Program-made: the position numbers and the translations under genes | The notes under the pieces: generated by a model | The model's database searches: none | The model's input: only the letters and a program-made list of their open reading frames with translations | Told to the model about the DNA's origin: nothing | Assembly (NCBI GenBank): GCA_019359285.1 | Contig: JAHHHQ010000075.1 | Location: 1-52,100, forward strand | Origin: Nodosilinea sp. WJT8-NPBG4 | GTDB lineage: Bacteria > Cyanobacteriota > Cyanobacteriia > Phormidesmidales > Phormidesmidaceae | Direction: 5' to 3' | DNA: 52,100 nucleotides | Shown: one piece after another, positions 26,240 through 33,101 of the stretch | Layout of the letters: every line of letters starts with the position of its first letter | Position numbering within the stretch: position 1 is the first letter of the stretch

Positions 26240-27340
26240 ATGGCGTACTCCAACTCGGCTCAGCCCAGTGAGGATTTGTGTTCGATTGCCGACTGCTCAA
26301 CCCACCCCTTTGACGACATCTCGCTACTAATTTGTCATGAGCTACGCACTCCCCTCGCCTCAATTCAGGGGGCGCTTAAGCTCTTGGGGTATCAGCAGTC
26401 AGGGTCGCTCTCCGACGATGGCCAACGGCTGCTGGCGATCGCCATTAACAACGCCGATCGCCTCAATCGGCTGGCCAACGCCCTAGAGAATCAGCCCACA
26501 CCTCTGCTGACGCTGCTCTCAACTGCCGAGCTAGAGCTGCTTCAGCTCGAAAACGACCTGCACCAGGCGGTGGAGCAGCAGGTCATTCACCTGGCTTACC
26601 AACCAATTGTGTCAATCGAGCACAACCAGATTATTGGCTTTGAGGCGCTGGCCCGATGGCAGCACAGCAGCCGGGGCATCATTTCGCCAGAGGTGTTTAT
26701 TCCCCTAGCCGAAAAGGCTGGTCTAATCGACACCCTAGGGCTGTTTTTGCTCGATCAGGCCTGCCAACAGTTGCACCAGTGGCAGACCCAGTTTCCGGCG
26801 GTGACTCCCCTCAGCGTCAGCGTCAACCTCTCAGCAGTGCAGCTGCGCCATCCCCAGCTGGTGGAGCACATTGGCCAAATTCTTGAGCGCCACCACATTG
26901 CCCCCCACAGCCTTAAGCTCGAAGTCACCGAGAGCGCACTGATTGAAAATAAGGACCTAGCCCTCAGGGCCCTAGTCGAACTGCAACAGCTGGGCATACA
27001 GCTCTACATCGACGACTTTGGCACGGGCTATTCGTCCCTAGGGCGGCTGCAAGACCTGCCCTTTGACACCCTCAAAATCGATCGATCGTTTATTCGCAAC
27101 AAAAACTGGGCGATGAGCGAGGCCATCTTTATGCTCGCCGAGCGGCTGCGGCTCGATGTAATTGTTGAAGGAGTAGAAACCCTCGACGACCTGATGGCCC
27201 TCAAAGAGCTGGGCTACAAAAAAATGCAGGGCTACTACTTCTCCCGGCCCATCGACAGCTCGGGGGTTGCCTGCCTGCTGATGCGCCAAGTGCTGGACGG
27301 TCAGCTATCGTTTACGCCTGAGCTAGCGCGGGTCGCCTAG
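26240..27340 (+). CDS. HisKA-EAL protein: c-di-GMP phosphodiesterase with a phosphoacceptor domain and no kinase ATPase
   Basis: The 366-aa product begins with a HisKA-type dimerisation segment (about 24-85) bearing ICHELRTPLASIQGAL, with His33 in the H-box. No HATPase_c follows; after a short coiled coil comes a complete EAL domain (about 113-360). All catalytic motifs are present: EALARW (Glu135), VNLSAVQL, EVTES, DDFGTGYSSL (258-267), LKIDRSFI, VIVEGVET and MQGYYFSRP. It should therefore hydrolyse c-di-GMP to pGpG. The lone HisKA may be phosphorylated in trans by a neighbouring kinase or serve only for dimerisation. The diguanylate cyclase gene follows after 55 bases, so synthesis and breakdown are probably co-expressed. 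Confidence 0.9.
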   Translation: MAYSNSAQPSEDLCSIADCSTHPFDDISLLICHELRTPLASIQGALKLLGYQQSGSLSDDGQRLLAIAINNADRLNRLANALENQPTPLLTLLSTAELELLQLENDLHQAVEQQVIHLAYQPIVSIEHNQIIGFEALARWQHSSRGIISPEVFIPLAEKAGLIDTLGLFLLDQACQQLHQWQTQFPAVTPLSVSVNLSAVQLRHPQLVEHIGQILERHHIAPHSLKLEVTESALIENKDLALRALVELQQLGIQLYIDDFGTGYSSLGRLQDLPFDTLKIDRSFIRNKNWAMSEAIFMLAERLRLDVIVEGVETLDDLMALKELGYKKMQGYYFSRPIDSSGVACLLMRQVLDGQLSFTPELARVA

Positions 27341-27395
27341 GTAACCCCACTCCCCTCAACCGGCCGGGAAAAGCACTCTACAACTGGTGCCCTGT

Positions 27396-28676
27396 ATGAT
27401 GACCCAAACTAAAGAGACTTCGTGCCAGGAGCGGGAGGACGATTACCCCCACCTGGCCCTGCTGATTCAAGACGGTGAGCACCGCCAGATTATGCCGTTG
27501 GGCAAGCGGTTTTATTCGATTGGCCGCGATCGCACCAAAGATATTCGCCTGGTGTCTGAGGGGGTCTTTGGTCACCACGCCAGCCTAGTGTGGCTTGACC
27601 ACTGCTATGTCATTCACAGCGACGACGCTACCGACCGCCCCAGCTATCAGCGGCTGACGCTCAACGGCACCCCGGTGCAAAATAGCCCCCTCCGCCCCGG
27701 TGACGCCATTGGCTTTTGCCAGGGGGTACGCGCCCGACTGATTACCGTGCGGTCTGGGGCTCCGGTCGCTCCGCCCCGCTGCCTGCTGCCGCCGGCCCTG
27801 GCGATCGCGCCTAGTGCCAGCCTGCTGAATCACTTCCCTGACTTGATGCTGAAGTTTGACGCCAACGGCTCCATTCTCGATGTTAAGCCTTCTGTAGACC
27901 CCGACCTCAGCGAGTTGCCCATCGACGTGGTGGGCAACTCGATTGTGAGCTGCTTTGAGCCGAGCTTTGCCGCTAAGCTGTTTAGCTACGGCCAGATGGC
28001 CAGCCGCACCCAGTCACTGCAATGCTTTGAGGCCGAGTTAACAGTGGGGCAGCAGCAGATTTTTTGTGAAGCCCGCCTGCTGCCCACCGAGCAAGGTCAC
28101 CCGATCGCTATTATTCGCAACGTCACCGAGCGCAAGCAGCTGGAGCTGGAGCTGCGATCGGGGGCAATTCACGACACCCTAACCAGCCTGCCCAATCGCC
28201 GCTTTTTCATGGAAAAAGCAGCTCAGGCGATCGCCCTCAAACGCACCAGCGCCGCTTATAGTTTTGCGGTGTTGTTCATTGACCTGGATGACTTCAAGGG
28301 GGTCAACGATAGCCTGGGTCACCGGGTGGGCGACCAGCTGCTGGTGGAAATTGCCCTTCAGCTCAAAGCCTGCCTGCGCCCCCAAGACACCGTGGCTCGC
28401 CTTGGAGGGGACGAGTTTGCCATTTTGCTGCACGAGATGGCGTCGCTCGAAGCTGCCGTTGCGGTGGCCACCCGGATTCAGCAGGCGCTAGCCCTGCCGC
28501 TGCTGCCCGACCATCCAAAGGTGTGTTCCAGCGCCAGCATTGGCATTACCCTGGGTACCAAGGGCGAGGATAGTTTAGAGGCTATGCTGAACCACGCTGA
28601 CATGGCCATGTATCGAGCTAAAGCCCAAGGGGGGGCGCGGTTCGCAGTGTTTGATTCGGCCATTGATCCCGCTTGA
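27396..28676 (+). CDS. FHA-PAS-GGDEF diguanylate cyclase
   Basis: The product (about 426 aa) starts with an FHA domain (about 20-120; YSIGRDRTKDIRL then GHHASL), which usually binds phosphothreonine peptides. A PAS-like segment (about 140-245) ends in RNVTERKQLELEL. A full GGDEF domain (about 255-425) has DTLTSLPNRRFF, DDFKGVNDSLGH and ARLGGDEFAILL. An RxxD inhibitory site (RPQD) lies five residues before GGDEF, so product inhibition by c-di-GMP is expected. The cyclase should be active. Two ATGs in tandem (27396, 27399) are better starts than the GTG at 27387. The FHA domain suggests input from a Ser/Thr kinase. It ends the plus-strand signalling run. Confidence 0.9.
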   Translation: MMTQTKETSCQEREDDYPHLALLIQDGEHRQIMPLGKRFYSIGRDRTKDIRLVSEGVFGHHASLVWLDHCYVIHSDDATDRPSYQRLTLNGTPVQNSPLRPGDAIGFCQGVRARLITVRSGAPVAPPRCLLPPALAIAPSASLLNHFPDLMLKFDANGSILDVKPSVDPDLSELPIDVVGNSIVSCFEPSFAAKLFSYGQMASRTQSLQCFEAELTVGQQQIFCEARLLPTEQGHPIAIIRNVTERKQLELELRSGAIHDTLTSLPNRRFFMEKAAQAIALKRTSAAYSFAVLFIDLDDFKGVNDSLGHRVGDQLLVEIALQLKACLRPQDTVARLGGDEFAILLHEMASLEAAVAVATRIQQALALPLLPDHPKVCSSASIGITLGTKGEDSLEAMLNHADMAMYRAKAQGGARFAVFDSAIDPA

Positions 28677-28816
28677 ACGCGGCCAGTGACAGCAGGGGCC
28701 AACAGGTAGGAGAGGCGAGTGGGAGCTGGCACTGCCCATCGCTACCCTTTGGCCGGAACTCATCCCTCTTCAGTCACTAAAGAGGGCTAATACCCATGAT
28801 TCAGATTGAGAGCCAT

Positions 28817-28855
28817 AGCAAAAGCCCCTCTCCTGATGGCAAAGGGGCTTTTGCT
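28817..28855. terminator. bidirectional terminator-like hairpin
   Basis: AGCAAAAGCCCCT at 28817-28829 pairs perfectly with AGGGGCTTTTGCT at 28843-28855 around a 13-base loop. It lies between the convergent diguanylate cyclase and flavoprotein genes and could end transcripts from both sides, although the T-runs are inside the stem. Confidence 0.7.
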
Positions 28856-28886
28856 TCGCGACACTGGTAGATCCGACTAGGGGGCG

Positions 28887-29894
28887 TTAGGAAGCGATCG
28901 CCTCTTTGACCAATTTTTCCTCCCATCGGCGCGGCGGGCTGGCGCGGCGAATGTTGCGCCAGATCTGGGTGGCGGCCAGGGTGCCATCGGCTATAGCGAC
29001 CGAGACCTGGTTCAAGCCCTGCTTGAGATCACCAATGGCAAAGATGCGATCGTGGGTCGTTTGACACATGGTGTTGGTCATCAGGTTTTCACCATCCCAC
29101 TCTAGGTTCGGGATGCCCTTGAGGTATTGATTGTGGTAGATCGAGCCCATGTTGATCAGGCCAGTGGTAGCTTCGACCACGGTGCCGTCAGTCAACTCTA
29201 CCCCGCTCATCTTGTGGTGCTCGCCGAGGAACTTAGCGATGGGCGCCTCGTAGAGGGGGTAACCGTAGTCGGCTAGCTTGGCCCGCATTTCATCACCAAC
29301 GGTGCAGAGACCGTGGGTAAGCACCGAGATGTAGGGCGTAAACCAATCCAGCACGAAGGCCGCGTTGATCTGCGACTCTTTGCCGGCAATCAGCACCGCT
29401 TTTTGATCCCACATATCGAAGCCGTCGCAGATCATGCAGACGTGCAGGGTGTAGCCTGCGTAGTCGTAGACATTCTGCATGTCGTCAAGCTGGGGCAGCA
29501 CGTCAATCACGCCCGAGGCCGCAATTAGGTATTTGGCGCGAAATACGGGGTAAACACTGTCGACTTTACCCACTTTGACCTGCACCGCCAGATGGTCGCC
29601 TTCGTCGACCACGTCTTCGACGTAGCCACGGAGGTAGTCTGCCCCCCAATCAACCGACTGCTGAACCCCGTGGTTGAGCATTTCGCGTCCGGGGGTGTCG
29701 GGGCTAACCCCAACCACGTTGCGCACCTCCTGCATCCACAGCGATCGCCCTTTACCCTTTTCCACCACCAGGCACTTGAGGCCATAGCGGGCCAGATAAA
29801 TAGCTGCTGACAACCCTCCCATACCACCGCCGACAACGATGGCGTCGTAAACCTGATCGATGCGTTCGTGTAGATTTTTGCGGGAGAGTTTCAT
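28887..29894 (-). CDS. thioredoxin reductase-like flavoprotein (DDOR-like disulfide oxidoreductase)
   Basis: This is a FAD protein of the thioredoxin reductase fold, 335 aa from the ATG at 29894 (MKLSRKNLHERI); the upstream frame to 29921 adds nine residues. It has a GGGMGGLSAAIYLAR dinucleotide site, CMIC at 153-156 as the redox pair where TrxR usually has CATC, and IFAIGDLKQGLNQVSVAIADG near the C-terminus. The segment where NADPH-dependent TrxR has GxGxxA and HRRxxxR reads LIAGKESQINAA followed by YISVLTHG, so NADPH use is doubtful. These traits fit the cyanobacterial class called diflavin-linked disulfide oxidoreductase (DDOR), of unknown electron donor. It lies downstream of prxII on the same strand, but a strong terminator separates them. 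Confidence 0.7.
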   Translation of the reverse strand: MKLSRKNLHERIDQVYDAIVVGGGMGGLSAAIYLARYGLKCLVVEKGKGRSLWMQEVRNVVGVSPDTPGREMLNHGVQQSVDWGADYLRGYVEDVVDEGDHLAVQVKVGKVDSVYPVFRAKYLIAASGVIDVLPQLDDMQNVYDYAGYTLHVCMICDGFDMWDQKAVLIAGKESQINAAFVLDWFTPYISVLTHGLCTVGDEMRAKLADYGYPLYEAPIAKFLGEHHKMSGVELTDGTVVEATTGLINMGSIYHNQYLKGIPNLEWDGENLMTNTMCQTTHDRIFAIGDLKQGLNQVSVAIADGTLAATQIWRNIRRASPPRRWEEKLVKEAIAS

Positions 29895-30253
29895 AGCGGC
29901 AACTGAGCGAAAGGACTGCAATTGAGCCTAAGCAGCGATGGGTAGAGCCATGCTTCTAGGCTAAAAGGTTCTGCAAGCATCGAGATAAGAATCGACAGAG
30001 TCTTTAATGAATAAGGCCTGTACCTTGCCAGAGTTCAGCCAGGACAGTAGCTGAGAAGTTCTGTGAAGATCTCTGTACACCTGCTCTCTACCATTAAGGC
30101 AGAGGTAAGGGTTATTTGCTTGAATACTCAAGACTCGTGACCAACAGGGAACAATTCTGCCCTCAGGTCGGCTAGGATGGGCCCCGATCTAAAAAGGCAA
30201 AGGGGTCGAAATCCCCTTTGCCTAACACTCACTGAGGGTGAGACAGGGGGCGG
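29895..30253. promoter_or_regulatory. intergenic region upstream of the DDOR-like gene
   Basis: These 359 bases hold the prxII terminator at the right end (30190-30223) and, by position, the promoter of the DDOR-like gene. No open frame, clear promoter hexamers or operator palindrome was identified in the rest. Confidence 0.4.
30190..30223 (-). terminator. rho-independent terminator of prxII
   Basis: On the minus strand, AGGCAAAGGGG (30223-30213) pairs perfectly with CCCCTTTGCCT (30205-30195) around a 7-base loop, followed by a T-run (30194-30190). It begins about 30 bases after the prxII stop codon and is a textbook intrinsic terminator. Confidence 0.85.
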
Positions 30254-30835
30254 TTAGCCCACGAAGGATAGACTGGGCGCAGAGACACCGGCAGACTCGG
30301 TACCCTTCAGGTAGGCCAGCATGGTATCGGCATCAGAGACCTCAAAGGGGTCGATGGGGCAGTTGTCGCCAAAGTCCGGCTCAACAAAGATTTTTTCGAT
30401 GTTGCCGTCGTTGGCGAGCATGGAGTAGCGCCACGAGCGCATGCCAAAGCCCAGGTTAGATTTGTCAACCAGCATGCCCATTTTGCGGGTAAATTCGCCA
30501 TTGCCGTCGGGCAGCAGGAAGACGTTTTTAGCGCCAACCTTTTGACCCCACTGGAACATCACAAAGGCATCGTTCACGGAAACGCAGATGATGGTATCAA
30601 CGCCGTGAGCCTTGAACTCTTCGTACAGCTCTTCGTAGCGGGGCAGGTGGTTAGAGGAGCAGGTGGGGGTGAAAGCGCCAGGCAGAGAGAACACAACCAC
30701 TTTCTTGCCAGCGAACAGATCGGCGGTGGTCACATCTTGCCAGCGGTAGGGGTTGGACCCGCCCACCGACTCATCCCGCACGCGGGTCTTGAAGACGACT
30801 TCAGGTACGCGTCCCGTAGCAATCAAAGCAACCAT
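30254..30835 (-). CDS. prxII: type II peroxiredoxin (peroxiredoxin 5-like)
   Basis: This thiol peroxidase reduces H2O2 and alkyl hydroperoxides. The PrxII/Prx5 signature LPGAFTPTCSSNHLPRY carries the peroxidatic Cys59, and RYSMLANDGNIEKIFVEP is the second family block. Further Cys residues occur in TIICVSV and GDNCPIDPFEV and could act in resolution, though many members rely on glutaredoxin or glutathione. Length (193 aa) is normal. GAGG lies 6-7 bases before the ATG at 30835. The divergent perR gene and a 27-bp palindrome upstream suggest peroxide-responsive control, an arrangement also known for the Synechocystis peroxiredoxin sll1621 and regulator slr1738. Confidence 0.92.
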   Translation of the reverse strand: MVALIATGRVPEVVFKTRVRDESVGGSNPYRWQDVTTADLFAGKKVVVFSLPGAFTPTCSSNHLPRYEELYEEFKAHGVDTIICVSVNDAFVMFQWGQKVGAKNVFLLPDGNGEFTRKMGMLVDKSNLGFGMRSWRYSMLANDGNIEKIFVEPDFGDNCPIDPFEVSDADTMLAYLKGTESAGVSAPSLSFVG

Positions 30836-30888
30836 AATTACCTCTTTCGTAGTTCTAAAACAGTTAACTGCGTTTCCAGCCTTCGCTG

Positions 30889-30915
30889 CTTAACCCAGAA
30901 TAATTCTGAGTTAAG
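30889..30915. promoter_or_regulatory. 27-bp palindrome, candidate PerR/Fur-family operator
   Basis: CTTAAC-C-CAGAAT-A-ATTCTG-A-GTTAAG is a palindrome around a central A with 12 of 13 pairs matching. The inner core fits a 7-1-7 Fur-family box with one mismatch. It lies 54 bases upstream of the prxII start, between prxII and perR. Binding by the neighbouring PerR is inference. Confidence 0.55.
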
Positions 30916-30986
30916 AAATCTTCAATAAGTATATTAACTCAAAAATCATTTTCTTTACGAAATCAGACTAATTCTTAGACCGGAAT

Positions 30987-31000
30987 GTTAACCTGTTAAG
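30987..31000. promoter_or_regulatory. secondary GTTAA inverted repeat upstream of perR
   Basis: GTTAACCTGTTAAG contains TTAAC and GTTAA inverted around CT. It lies 81 bases before perR, just ahead of a possible -10 (TAGTAT, about 31013). Together with GTTAAC at 30863, TTAAC at 30934 and the arms of the large palindrome, it makes a cluster of TTAAC-type half sites in this spacer. Confidence 0.35.
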
Positions 31001-31080
31001 TGTGAGCTACTGTAGTATGTCCAGCCTAGGCTGGTGTTTAGCAGAGTTGTCGTAGCGCTGAAGTTCCGGAGCCAGGGAAA

Positions 31081-31515
31081 ATGTTGTCCCAAGCCGATCA
31101 AATCGTCACTATGCTGAAGTCTCGGGGGCTGCGCGTTACGCCCCAGCGCTTTGCCGTATATGCCAACCTGCTAGGTCGCTGTGACCACCCCACCGCCGAC
31201 GATATTCTTCACGACCTCAACCAGAACGCCCCAACGTCGTCTCAGGCGACGGTCTACAGTTCACTGCAAGCGCTGCGCGGTGCCAACCTCGTCCGCGAAG
31301 TGCTGCTTGAAGAGGGGGTGTGCCGTTACGACGCCAACATTGGGCCTCACCACCACTTTCGCTGCCAGAGCTGTGGGGCGATCGCCGACATTCCTTGGGA
31401 AACCCTGGCCAATGTCAACCTGCAAACCCTCAGCCCCCGCTGGCAGGTCGAGAGCTATGAGGTGACGGTGCGGGGTGTGTGCGATGGCTGTCAGCCCACC
31501 CCATCCCATGACTAA
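31081..31515 (+). CDS. perR: Fur-family transcriptional regulator, PerR type
   Basis: This metal-dependent repressor is 144 aa. The winged helix is at about 5-80 (SRGLRVTPQRFAVYANLL and SQATVYSSLQALRGANLV). The dimerisation domain has the metal-binding GPHHHFRC run, the Cys4 zinc pair CQSC and, near the end, CDGC. Assignment to PerR rather than Fur or Zur rests on its divergent position next to peroxiredoxin, matching slr1738/sll1621 in Synechocystis; sequence alone cannot settle it. The ATG at 31081 follows GGAGCCAGGGAAA. The stop overlaps the start of the next gene by 8 bases, so the two are translationally linked. Confidence 0.88.
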   Translation: MLSQADQIVTMLKSRGLRVTPQRFAVYANLLGRCDHPTADDILHDLNQNAPTSSQATVYSSLQALRGANLVREVLLEEGVCRYDANIGPHHHFRCQSCGAIADIPWETLANVNLQTLSPRWQVESYEVTVRGVCDGCQPTPSHD

Positions 31516-31759
31516 CCCGGTAACTGAACCCAAGGCTGTCACCAGTCCCTGGCAGCTTAAACCCTGGTGGTGTCAACCCTGGTCAATTGTGCTGACGGGA
31601 GTTGCGATCGTAGGCGGCAGCTGGCTACTACTGCATCGTCTCTGGCTTACGGCCCTCGTTGCAGCTCCCATTGGTGTATGGATGGGCTTTTTCTTACTGC
31701 TCTGGCCACGCCTGATGCGAGAAGCTGGACTGCTCGATAATCCGCCGATTGACCAGTAG
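31508..31759 (+). CDS. small two-helix membrane protein (DUF6737-like)
   Basis: The ATG at 31508 overlaps the perR stop, giving 83 aa. After a short tail comes PWQLKPWWCQPWSIVLTG, then two hydrophobic helices (WSIVLTGVAIVGGSWLL and LTALVAAPIGVWMGFFLLLW) and a short charged end. It resembles small cyanobacterial membrane proteins of the DUF6737 type; the function is unknown. The four-base-scale overlap with perR supports co-transcription. The upstream in-frame codons to 31475 lie inside perR and are not needed. Confidence 0.65.
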   Translation: MTNPVTEPKAVTSPWQLKPWWCQPWSIVLTGVAIVGGSWLLLHRLWLTALVAAPIGVWMGFFLLLWPRLMREAGLLDNPPIDQ

Positions 31760-31850
31760 CCCCACTAATTCTTCCCAGTAGATGCTCCCGATCGGCAGGC
31801 ACCTGATGCGCTGCTGCCAATGCTCCAACGGCCACGCAAAAAGCAACGGC

Positions 31851-32807
31851 TTAAAACGGCAGCTTTTTTTTGCTGGCTTTTTCGCTGTCGTAGTCGAGTT
31901 CCTTCAGCTTTTTCATGATGCGGCTAAAGTACTCTTGCATATAGTCTTCGAGGGTGGTGATTTCCTCCTTGGGAATACCAAACACCTGGTAAACCTCATC
32001 CATAGGAGCATCTAGGGGTTGACTGCCGGCGACCACTTCTACAAAGGCGAGGCGATCGGCAAAGTTCCAGCCCCATTGAAAGAACTGCGCCACTTTGCGA
32101 ATCGCCCGCAGCAACTCGAGGGAAATGCGCGAGACCCTAGCCTCTTGACCGCATTTGCGCTCGCATAGGCGCATGATTTCGTAGGCTCCCCAGGCGCGGG
32201 TACCCGCCAGGGGAAAGCTGCGGTTCTCCGTTTCGGGCACCGATAGCGCCCTAACCGCAAACCGAGCAATATCCTGGGTATCCATGTAGGCGATGGGGGC
32301 GGCTTCGCCCATGACCCAAATCGGCTGTTTTTCGAGCACGGGGATGGCGTACTGACCAATCAGCCCTTGGAGAAAGCCGCAGGGCTGCAAGATGGTGTAG
32401 CTAAGCCCTGACTCGGCCAAAAACTTCTCGGTGCAGCGCTTGACGTTCATCAGCGGCACGTGGGGAAACTTTTCGGAGTTCAGAATAGAGAAAAAGATGA
32501 ATCGCTTGACGCCAGCGTCGCGGGTGGCTTTGATCAGATTGACCTTACCTTGCCAGTCAACCTGCAGCACCGACTCAGATGGCCGGGCTGTAGAAGCATC
32601 GATTACCGCATCAACACCCTCTAGGGTCGGAAGTAGGGTCTCTGGCTTAGATAGGTTGCCCCGCACCAGTTCCACCCCCCACTCTCGCAAAAAGGCAGCT
32701 CGCTGGGCGCTCCTCACTAGGCAGCGGACTTCGTGCCCCTCATCCAGGGCACGGCGAGCAATTTGCCTGCCAAGGGTGCCAGTAGCGCCAACGACCAATA
32801 CTTTCAT
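31851..32807 (-). CDS. ycf39: Ycf39/HCF244-type NAD(P)-binding protein, photosystem II assembly
   Basis: This is an atypical short-chain dehydrogenase of the NmrA-like group. VVGATGTLGRQIARRA is the Rossmann glycine motif at residues 5-20, and VKRFIFFSILNSEKFPHVPLM-like and LSYTILQPCGFLQGLIGQY blocks are typical of Ycf39. In Synechocystis, Ycf39 works with Hlip proteins in delivering chlorophyll to newly made D1 for photosystem II assembly. At 318 aa the protein is a normal length, and the basic C-terminus (EKASKKKLPF) is usual. It follows petM on the same strand with 76 bases between, so two photosynthesis genes may be co-transcribed. Confidence 0.9.
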   Translation of the reverse strand: MKVLVVGATGTLGRQIARRALDEGHEVRCLVRSAQRAAFLREWGVELVRGNLSKPETLLPTLEGVDAVIDASTARPSESVLQVDWQGKVNLIKATRDAGVKRFIFFSILNSEKFPHVPLMNVKRCTEKFLAESGLSYTILQPCGFLQGLIGQYAIPVLEKQPIWVMGEAAPIAYMDTQDIARFAVRALSVPETENRSFPLAGTRAWGAYEIMRLCERKCGQEARVSRISLELLRAIRKVAQFFQWGWNFADRLAFVEVVAGSQPLDAPMDEVYQVFGIPKEEITTLEDYMQEYFSRIMKKLKELDYDSEKASKKKLPF

Positions 32808-32883
32808 GAGGGAATTGATACAAAAGTTTAACTTCCTCTAAGAATATCAGATGGCTCCACTGGTTACACCCCTGAAGCAAAAT

Positions 32884-32988
32884 CTACTCTTCGCCGCCCT
32901 GCACCCGTAGCAGCAAAAACCCAATCCCCAGACCCAATAGGGTCAGGGTAAAGATAATGATCGCCGTATTAAAAATTTCGCCGCCCAT
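32884..32988 (-). CDS. petM: cytochrome b6f complex subunit 7 (PetM)
   Basis: This is a 34-aa gene. The product has a short polar start (MGGEIFNTA), one membrane helix (IIIFTLTLLGLGIGFLLL) and the ending RVQGGEE. The GFLLLxxQGGE end is the hallmark of PetM, a single-helix peripheral subunit of the cytochrome b6f complex in thylakoids. A very strong ribosome binding site (GGAAGGAGAG) precedes the ATG at 32988. It lies upstream of ycf39 on the minus strand and is divergent from pdxA. Confidence 0.9.
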   Translation of the reverse strand: MGGEIFNTAIIIFTLTLLGLGIGFLLLRVQGGEE

Positions 32989-33101
32989 ACGCTCTCCTTC
33001 CACAGCACTATAGTAATTGAGCCAGTTGCCCAGCCCGCCGGAGATTGGCTTATCCCCTGGCCGCCCTCATTTTAGACCAGTTTGGTATCACCCCCTGCGC
33101 T

